A DNA stretch of 11,345 nt from Accumulibacter sp031732815 (lineage in GTDB: Bacteria > Pseudomonadota > Gammaproteobacteria > Burkholderiales > Rhodocyclaceae), in contig NZ_JAVMKF010000320.1 in assembly GCF_031732815.1 (NCBI RefSeq), forward strand, positions 1-11,345, written 5' to 3'. Below are positions 5,958-11,345 of this stretch, piece after piece. Every line of letters starts with the position of its first letter. The first letter of the stretch is position 1. The notes below the pieces were generated by a model. That model made no database searches. It was not told where the DNA came from and saw only the letters and a program-made list of their open reading frames with translations. The position numbers were made by a program, and so were the translations under genes.

Positions 5958-6942
5958 ATCCGCTCTGCACGCCATGTTCCCGGCCAGCATAGCCGCCCAT
6001 GGCTTCGCCAAGGCGAACGAGCGACAAAGCGTGCTCCAGGGACACTAGGCCGGCGGCTTCCTCGCCACCGAAAAGGAAGGCTCGATTCTGCAGATAGACG
6101 CCCGGCTTGAAGCGGCGGTCCAGTTCGTCGTCGAGCGGTATCTCCTCCAGGTTGAAGCTTCCCCGGCGCATGACCGCCAGCTTTTCCAGCGGCCGGAAAA
6201 CATAACGCGCGGAAGGCGTCATCCACTCGAAGCACCAGCGTCCGGGCGCCGCCCAATTGGCATGGTAGGCAAACGGCTTGCCGCCAACGGTCAGCCCCGA
6301 GCCGACGAAGACGCTGCCCGCGGGATGCCAGGCAAGCGCGCCGGTGCGAGCGAAGGACGAGCGCACCGGATCCGGATGCCCGACGGGGAACAAGGCGCTG
6401 TCGATCACATGCAGGCTGTTGGCGAGAAGCCAGCGTTCGCGGACGGAAGGCGCATGCCCGAGCGGCCCCGCCGGATCGGGAACCACCTCGTTGAATTCGA
6501 AGGCGACACTCCCGATTTCCTCCCCCGCTTCGGCGATCAACCGCAGCGCGGTGCGTATCGACGCATAGAAGCGGCGGTTGTACCCGACGTGCAGATGCGC
6601 CCCGCTTGCCTCGACAGCGGCTACCAGCGCCGCCCCCTCCACACCGCTGAGCGCTACCGGTTTCTCGACAAGAAGATGGCGCACGCCGGCAGCGATGAGC
6701 TGGAGCGAAATCGGCGTCAGCGTCTCGACGGGGGACGCGACGACGACGTGCGTCGGCTGGAAGGCGTCGAGCGCCGCAGCCAGCGGGCCGTGGAAGAACC
6801 CGGCGCCGACCGATTCGGCGGCGTCACGCCGGCGCTCGCTCGGCGCCCATCCGGCCAGCGCATCGGGCTCCAGAGCCGCCAGCGCCTGCAGGTGGGCCGA
6901 ACCCATCTTGCCCGCACCGATAACAAGGCAACGTACTGTCAT
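5956..6942 (-). CDS. Gfo/Idh/MocA-family oxidoreductase (second copy in transcript)
   Basis: A 328-residue NAD(P)-dependent oxidoreductase, likely acting on a ring hydroxyl of a free or nucleotide-linked sugar. The N-terminal Rossmann loop is GAGKMG (9-14). EKP at 93-95 holds the catalytic lysine K94 shared by the family. VGYNRRF (119-125) is the usual strand after it, and NSLHVIDSALF (175-185) supplies the histidine H178 and aspartate D181 near the active site. The C-terminal half is the alpha/beta substrate domain. The ATG at 6942 has GAGGA 5 nt upstream, and that site overlaps the upstream gene's stop codon. Similar oxidoreductases occur in legionaminate loci, for example the Campylobacter ptm region, but the substrate cannot be deduced. 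The second Gfo/Idh protein directly upstream is clearly divergent, so this is not a recent duplication. Confidence 0.85.
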   Translation of the reverse strand: MTVRCLVIGAGKMGSAHLQALAALEPDALAGWAPSERRRDAAESVGAGFFHGPLAAALDAFQPTHVVVASPVETLTPISLQLIAAGVRHLLVEKPVALSGVEGAALVAAVEASGAHLHVGYNRRFYASIRTALRLIAEAGEEIGSVAFEFNEVVPDPAGPLGHAPSVRERWLLANSLHVIDSALFPVGHPDPVRSSFARTGALAWHPAGSVFVGSGLTVGGKPFAYHANWAAPGRWCFEWMTPSARYVFRPLEKLAVMRRGSFNLEEIPLDDELDRRFKPGVYLQNRAFLFGGEEAAGLVSLEHALSLVRLGEAMGGYAGREHGVQSG

Positions 6943-6947
6943 GGCAT

Positions 6948-6952
6948 TCCTC
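6948..6952 (-). promoter_or_regulatory. Ribosome binding site overlapping an upstream stop codon
   Basis: GAGGA on the minus strand shares its first two bases with the TGA stop (6953-6951) of the upstream oxidoreductase and lies 5 nt before the ATG at 6942. It implies stop-and-reinitiate coupling of the two oxidoreductase genes. Confidence 0.6.
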
Positions 6953-7928
6953 AGGTGAATCGATAAGGGGGGTGTGCGCCGCCGGCCCGGAGGATCTCGT
7001 CCAGCAGGCGGTGCGTCACGAGCGCCTGCTCCAGCACGGGCAGATCGATCCTGCCGAGCGCCCAACCCTCGGTAACAGCATCCATCGCAGGGATTTCCAG
7101 ACGCCCCTGCTCGACGATTTCGTAATCGGCACCGTAGCGATAGAAGAGCATCGTGCTGTCGGCCTTGCGGCGCGATATCTTCCACTGCATCTCGTTGTAG
7201 TCGACCTGCGCCATGAAATGCTCGCCGCGGACGGTCATCACGACGTTGGCGCTGCTCCCTGCGGAAAGCGACGCCAGCAGGCGCCCGCGCGGTCCCTCCA
7301 GCACGAAATCGCCGCCGAAATCCTCGAACTGCGGGCCGCGCCCGCTCTTCACCGTCTCGGCCGACAAGGTCGCCCAGCGCACGGCGGGCATTTCGTCACC
7401 GGACAGGCAGAGGAAGGTGTCCAGATAGTGGATGCCCATGCAGCCGAGTCCGATCGCGCCGCCATTCAGCGTCATCGCGAACTGCTTTTCCCGCGAGCAC
7501 ATGTCGGCCAGGTGCTGCACGTGCGGCCAGGTGCGGCGGATGAAGTTCACCTGCGTAACGTTTGCCACGCCGCGACCACGGGCAACATCCAGAAACCGGT
7601 CATATTCCGCCGGATCCGCCGCCAGCGGTTTTTCGAGGAATATCCGGCCCGCAGAGGCTGCGTCCAGAAACCGGGTGAAATTAGCCAGCCGGTCCGGGGT
7701 CGTCTCCGCGAATACGGCCACACCGAACCTCCCGGTCGGGCGGTCGACCATGCTCAGTTTTCCGGAATTGAGCCCGGCTTCCTGCAACTCTCTGCGCGCG
7801 ACGTCCAGAACGGCAGGATTGGGGTCGACCGCAACCACGTCGAATCCCGCGCGAACCAGCCCTTTGACATGGCGCCGCCCCATCGCTCCCAGAGCGGAAA
7901 CGAATGCTGTGTCAGTCCTTGCTTTCAT
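6951..7928 (-). CDS. Gfo/Idh/MocA-family oxidoreductase (first copy in transcript)
   Basis: A 325-residue family member. The Rossmann loop reads ALGAMGRRH (12-20), so the first glycine of GxGxxG is alanine (A12). An acidic residue, D35 in VAVDPNP, should bind the adenosine ribose and favour NAD. FLEKP (97-101) carries the catalytic lysine K100. NFIRR (128-132) and MGIHYLDTF (164-172, with H167 and D170) match the active-site strand and helix of the family. The start overlaps the deacetylase stop as ATGA, with GGGAG only 4 nt upstream. With the next gene it forms a pair of different sugar oxidoreductases, which could act in sequence or perform an oxidation and a reduction on one intermediate. 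The substrate is unknown. Confidence 0.83.
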   Translation of the reverse strand: MKARTDTAFVSALGAMGRRHVKGLVRAGFDVVAVDPNPAVLDVARRELQEAGLNSGKLSMVDRPTGRFGVAVFAETTPDRLANFTRFLDAASAGRIFLEKPLAADPAEYDRFLDVARGRGVANVTQVNFIRRTWPHVQHLADMCSREKQFAMTLNGGAIGLGCMGIHYLDTFLCLSGDEMPAVRWATLSAETVKSGRGPQFEDFGGDFVLEGPRGRLLASLSAGSSANVVMTVRGEHFMAQVDYNEMQWKISRRKADSTMLFYRYGADYEIVEQGRLEIPAMDAVTEGWALGRIDLPVLEQALVTHRLLDEILRAGGAHPPYRFT

Positions 7929-8872
7929 TTTTCTCCCAGTTTTTCGTTGTCACCGGCCCCAACGCCCAGCCAGCGATCCAGATCATTGACGTCGATCCGC
8001 CTGAGCGCCATCGGGTTTGCCTTCTCCGGCAGATCGTTGATGCCGCGCTCCATGGTAAATCCGTACGCGTAACCGCAGGAAGACGCGCGGTCGAATACCT
8101 CATGCCCGACGGCCGATTTGCCGCCGAACGGGTAAGACACGCCGGCCGGAGTACTTGTCGTCATCTCCTCGATCAGCCGGCGGGAATACGCGAGTTCATG
8201 GAGCATCCGCTCCGCCCCCAGCGTCGCCAGCGGCAGATGCGAATGCGCATGGGAACCGAGCAGCCTCTTCACCGACAATCTACGCAGATCGTCAGACGAC
8301 ATGTACAGCGAAGCGGCAACCTCGCGTTCGTCGCCGAACAGGTTTACGAAGTACTCGGTCGTCCACGCCAGCCGTGCATCCTCTTCAAGCATGAAGTTGA
8401 GGAAGTACTTGACCCTGCGCCCAAGTTCGTCGTCGTACCTGTACTGGATCGCGAGCAGGTCATCGTCGAATTCCTTCTTGCCGAAAGAAAAGGTCTTGTC
8501 CAGTTCGACGGCGATTTCCGCATCCTCGACGCGCGCCCGGATCATCTGCAGCTTGTGCACGTCGAGAACGAAACGCTCCACGATCGGCGCAGTCGGCACA
8601 TAGAAGATCGCCGACGCTCCCAGCGCCTCGAGTTGCCCAAGCGCGCCCATCTGCTCGGCCAGACCGTCGTCGAAGGTCAGGATGGCGACCTTGTCATCCG
8701 CCGCCAGGCGGCCGGACAGGAACGCGAAGATATCGTCCTCGATGCCGATCCGCCAGCCGGCGGCACGAATTTTCAGCACCTCTTCGGCAAGCATCCGGGG
8801 AGTCGTCGGGTAGATTCCCCGCCCCGTCCCGGATTCGCGGTAGTAGTGATGATTTATTGCGAGTAGCGGCAT
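7925..8872 (-). CDS. NodB-type polysaccharide/sugar deacetylase with long insertion
   Basis: A 315-residue metal-dependent carbohydrate esterase 4-type protein expected to remove an N- or O-acyl group from a sugar. TFDDG (66-70) supplies the catalytic base D68 and metal ligand D69. The HxxxH pair is H208 and H212 in GSHAHSH, and YPFGG (247-251) is the third motif. Between motifs one and two lie about 138 residues instead of the usual 45-60. The insertion (roughly 98-200) is rich in charged, probably helical sequence. No signal peptide or membrane segment is visible, so it probably acts in the cytosol on a precursor rather than on exported polymer. The ATG at 8872 lies 19 nt inside the formyltransferase gene, with only a weak GAGG site 10 nt upstream. 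Confidence 0.83.
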   Translation of the reverse strand: MPLLAINHHYYRESGTGRGIYPTTPRMLAEEVLKIRAAGWRIGIEDDIFAFLSGRLAADDKVAILTFDDGLAEQMGALGQLEALGASAIFYVPTAPIVERFVLDVHKLQMIRARVEDAEIAVELDKTFSFGKKEFDDDLLAIQYRYDDELGRRVKYFLNFMLEEDARLAWTTEYFVNLFGDEREVAASLYMSSDDLRRLSVKRLLGSHAHSHLPLATLGAERMLHELAYSRRLIEEMTTSTPAGVSYPFGGKSAVGHEVFDRASSCGYAYGFTMERGINDLPEKANPMALRRIDVNDLDRWLGVGAGDNEKLGEK

Positions 8873-9621
8873 TCTCTTCGCGCCTCGATTCGTCTCACTT
8901 CGGCCTCGGAAAGTCCTGCCCCGACGTAGCCGAGCGCCTGCTGCAGCGCCGCCTCCGAGAAATCCGCCTTGCGATAAAGCTTGCCTGCGATGTCTTCCTG
9001 GCAGGCGGGCCGGATGCGTCCTTCAAGATACGCCGACACCACCGAGGGAAAACGATCGATCGAGTCGCGAATCAAGCGGGATGTGATGTCGTAATACGTC
9101 TCCCCCGACCGCAGGTCGGGGTCGATCCTCGCAAGGATTTCGCCTGCATCCACCTTGGCCGTGGCCAGGTGAATCGTTGTTCCCAGATATTCCAACTCGC
9201 GATTGACGAAGGGCCAGAACAGCGTTGCCGACCCTCTGTAGAAAGGCGACAACCCGAGATGCAGGTTGACGATCTTCGCCGGAAAGGCATCCAGCCAATG
9301 CCGGCCGAGGATGGCGGTACCGAACAGGCAGAGCACATCGAAACCCTGCCGCCTGGCCCAGGTCACGAGGTCCGGGGCATTGATGTCGCCGACCTGACGC
9401 ATTTCCGGACATGTCGCATCGGCCGCATCGGCAAACCAGAGCTTCTCGGCAGCAGCGATGCTCTCGAAGTGGGCGCGCACGACAGGCGACTGGTCGCGCT
9501 GTTGCGCATAGTAATTTTTCTTTTCTTCCAAGAGCGCCGTAGGCGCATCGAAACAGCGGGCGACGGCGCGGGCGAAATACCTGTGCCGCAAACTATTGCT
9601 GGTAAGAATCAAGGCCTTCAT
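8854..9621 (-). CDS. Formyltransferase-family protein, probable sugar N-formyltransferase
   Basis: A 255-residue protein of the N10-formyl-tetrahydrofolate-dependent formyltransferase fold. It should transfer a formyl group to an amino sugar. The catalytic triad is visible: N119 and H121 in NLHLGLSPFYRG (119-130) and D158 in VDAGEIL (157-163). GTAIL (101-105) is the usual preceding strand and loop. It is shorter than methionyl-tRNA formyltransferase (about 315) and lacks that enzyme's C-terminal tRNA-binding barrel, which favours a sugar substrate. The ATG at 9621 overlaps the amidotransferase stop as ATGA, with GGGAG 8 nt upstream (9634-9630). An upstream in-frame start at 9810 would run through the amidotransferase coding region and is rejected. 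Its neighbour is a deacetylase, so the pair could free an amine and then formylate it (inference). Confidence 0.85.
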   Translation of the reverse strand: MKALILTSNSLRHRYFARAVARCFDAPTALLEEKKNYYAQQRDQSPVVRAHFESIAAAEKLWFADAADATCPEMRQVGDINAPDLVTWARRQGFDVLCLFGTAILGRHWLDAFPAKIVNLHLGLSPFYRGSATLFWPFVNRELEYLGTTIHLATAKVDAGEILARIDPDLRSGETYYDITSRLIRDSIDRFPSVVSAYLEGRIRPACQEDIAGKLYRKADFSEAALQQALGYVGAGLSEAEVRRIEARRECRYSQ

Positions 9622-11345
9622 CGGCACGGCTCCCTGTCGAGATATTCCCTGGCCCAGAGCTCCAGGTTGACCCACTGCCAGACGAAGAACGAGTTTTCCC
9701 GTGCGCCCGACAGATACTCGGCGTACGCACGACGCGCCCGGCGTGCGTCGACCCAGCCGCGCGCGGCAAAGCGTTCCGATGCGAGAATGGATTCCACCAT
9801 GGCACGCCACCCTTCAGCCAGCCATTCGCGCTGCGGTGACTGGACGGATCGCTTTCGCGCATAAGCCACGGATGCAGGCGCCCGACGCGCGAGAATGTCT
9901 CGAAACAGCGCCTTTCCTCCCTTCCGGTTGAGGAGGAGGCTGGTGGGTATACCAAACGCGAACTCGACCAGGCGGTGGTCCAGATACGGAACCCGCAGTT
10001 CGCGGGAATGCGCCATCGAGACGCGGTCGTTGAAGCGGAGACCGCGAGGGATCTTGGCGTACAGCAGATCCTCTGCCGCAGCCTGCCGCACCGGATCATC
10101 GAATCCACCGTTGCGGCCAGTCAGGTCGAGCAACCCGGCGGACATCAAGGAGGATGAGACCGCCTCCGGACGCAAGCCGTCGGTACCGTCGATCGACGCC
10201 CCCGCCACGACCGGAGCCGGCGCCTGACACCAGAATTCCGCGAACTCTCTCGCACGGACGTCCCTGATAGCAGCATCAGGCGCCGTCGCCACATGTATCT
10301 GGTGATACCGCTTGTAACCGAGGAAGGCTTCATCCACTCCGTTCCCGTCGAGCAGCACGGTGACGTTTTCTCTCGTTGCGGCCTCATAGAGTGCGTTGTA
10401 ACCGCAGACGAAGACGCCGCCGAAAGGCTCCGCCTGCGACCGGACAGTCTCTTCAAGGTAAGCCGATATGGCATCAAGATCGAGCCTGGCGACGTGCAGG
10501 GTGCCACCGTCGGCGATTTCCCGAACCCACGGCAGTTCGCTGTAGCCTTCATAGTCCTGCGTAAAGAGATGGGCATGGCCCAGGGCTTCGACCGTTGCAC
10601 GAACGAGCATCGACGAATCGACGCCGCCCGACACGTTCAGACCGACCTCGACATCGGCCACCAGATGCGACGACACCGCCTGCAGGACAAGCGCCTCGGC
10701 CCGGCCCGTCAACTCTTCTTCGGAGGCGCCGCTCAGGTCCGGCACGTGCTCCACAAGGCTGTACCATCGCCGGCTCGTCTCACCGCCGCTGCGCAGGTCG
10801 ATCCGCGTCAGCGTACCCGGTTCGAGCGAGCGCACGTCCTTGAAGAAGGTATGGGTGCCATGGTCGTACAGACCCAGTTCGAGATAGGTCCGGATCGTCG
10901 ACTCGTCAGCCACTGCGGGACGGAAGCGCAGCAGCGGCGGGATCTCGCTGGCGAAGACCCGTCGTGCGCCGATGGCGACGTGGTACAGCGGCTTGATGCC
11001 GAAACGGTCGCGAACCAGCGTCAGGGCATGCTCTTCCGCATCGTGGATGGCGAACGCGAACATGCCGACGAAGCGCGACAGGCAGCCCTCGCCCCAGAGG
11101 GACCAAGCGGCCATCAGCACTTCGGTGTCGCCGTGCGTCCGCCACGGCCAGCGGTCGCCGATTTCCTCGCGCAGTTCCCGGAAGTTGTAGATCTCGCCGT
11201 TGTAGGCGATCACCCAGCGGCCGCAGGGCGAGACGAACGGCTGGTTGGCGCCGTCGGTGGTATCGATGATCTTCAGTCGGGCATGCGCGAGATGCAGCCG
11301 GTGATCCTCGCGCCAGAGGCTGGCCTGTGCATCCGGACCGCGATG
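9618..11345 (-). CDS. asnB: Asparagine synthase (glutamine-hydrolysing) family amidotransferase, N-terminus outside window
   Basis: The 575 visible residues cover the end of the class II glutaminase domain and the whole synthetase domain. RGPD (2-5), YNGEIYNF (48-55), GDTE (72-75) and RDRFGIKPLY (112-121) are glutamine-site and structural motifs. SGGVDSS (239-245) is the ATP-pyrophosphatase loop. SRELRVPYLDH, near the C-terminal third, is the conserved synthetase motif. About 45-50 residues, including the nucleophile Cys2, lie beyond position 11345 and cannot be checked. The ammonia released from glutamine is transferred to an adenylated carboxylate. AsnB homologues in polysaccharide loci such as WbpS amidate uronic acids, so here the acceptor may be a sugar acid rather than aspartate (inference from context). 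The 3' end overlaps the formyltransferase start by 4 nt. Confidence 0.92.
   Translation of the reverse strand, partial: HRGPDAQASLWREDHRLHLAHARLKIIDTTDGANQPFVSPCGRWVIAYNGEIYNFRELREEIGDRWPWRTHGDTEVLMAAWSLWGEGCLSRFVGMFAFAIHDAEEHALTLVRDRFGIKPLYHVAIGARRVFASEIPPLLRFRPAVADESTIRTYLELGLYDHGTHTFFKDVRSLEPGTLTRIDLRSGGETSRRWYSLVEHVPDLSGASEEELTGRAEALVLQAVSSHLVADVEVGLNVSGGVDSSMLVRATVEALGHAHLFTQDYEGYSELPWVREIADGGTLHVARLDLDAISAYLEETVRSQAEPFGGVFVCGYNALYEAATRENVTVLLDGNGVDEAFLGYKRYHQIHVATAPDAAIRDVRAREFAEFWCQAPAPVVAGASIDGTDGLRPEAVSSSLMSAGLLDLTGRNGGFDDPVRQAAAEDLLYAKIPRGLRFNDRVSMAHSRELRVPYLDHRLVEFAFGIPTSLLLNRKGGKALFRDILARRAPASVAYARKRSVQSPQREWLAEGWRAMVESILASERFAARGWVDARRARRAYAEYLSGARENSFFVWQWVNLELWAREYLDREPCR

Noticed and set aside
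8854..9621. Methionyl-tRNA formyltransferase (fmt).
   Set aside because: It is too short, lacks the C-terminal tRNA-binding barrel, and sits in a polysaccharide operon rather than next to def.
8854..9810. Formyltransferase starting at 9810.
   Set aside because: The extra 63 codons lie inside the amidotransferase C-terminus and resemble no formyltransferase; the ATG at 9621 has a ribosome site and begins the Rossmann strand.

Overview
The window is one tightly packed surface-polysaccharide operon read entirely from the minus strand, so transcription runs from position 11345 towards position 1. It holds eleven genes. The first (asnB-like) loses its N-terminus at the right edge and the last (rfbF) loses about ten C-terminal residues at the left edge. 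GC content is high, Shine-Dalgarno sites are of the AGGAG type, and most junctions overlap by 4 nt (ATGA or GTGA). This fits a Gram-negative proteobacterium, perhaps a betaproteobacterium, but there is no taxonomic marker, so that is a weak inference. A 100-N scaffold gap at 3412-3511 shows this is a draft assembly.

In transcription order the genes are: a glutamine-dependent asparagine-synthase-family amidotransferase (11345-9618, partial); a sugar-type formyltransferase (9621-8854); a NodB-type deacetylase with a long insertion (8872-7925); two consecutive Gfo/Idh/MocA oxidoreductases (7928-6951 and 6942-5956); a short non-coding spacer with a GC-rich hairpin; a CMP-nonulosonate cytidylyltransferase of the NeuA family (5875-5180); a D-2-hydroxyacid dehydrogenase (5189-4251); a NeuB-family nonulosonate synthase interrupted by the gap (4254 to about 3377); a NeuC/LegG-family hydrolysing 2-epimerase (3380-2241); a KpsS-like GT-B protein (2228-735); and glucose-1-phosphate cytidylyltransferase RfbF (738 to beyond 1).

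The core is the three-step nonulosonic (sialic-type) acid route. NeuC-type hydrolysis and epimerisation of a UDP- or GDP-sugar gives a free 2-acetamido-manno sugar, NeuB condenses it with phosphoenolpyruvate, and NeuA activates the product with CTP. Around this core are two sugar dehydrogenases, a 2-hydroxyacid dehydrogenase inserted between neuA and neuB, a deacetylase next to a formyltransferase, and an amidotransferase. None of the usual legionaminate or pseudaminate dehydratase, aminotransferase or acetyltransferase genes is present here. The simplest reading is a modified nonulosonic acid, possibly N-formylated or amidated, transferred by the GT-B protein. RfbF at the end suggests that a CDP-3,6-dideoxyhexose module follows. 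The core enzymes also carry unusual sequence signatures, so the exact sugar cannot be named from sequence alone.

There are no tRNA, rRNA, CRISPR or mobile elements, and no gene-free stretch longer than about 80 nt apart from the assembly gap.
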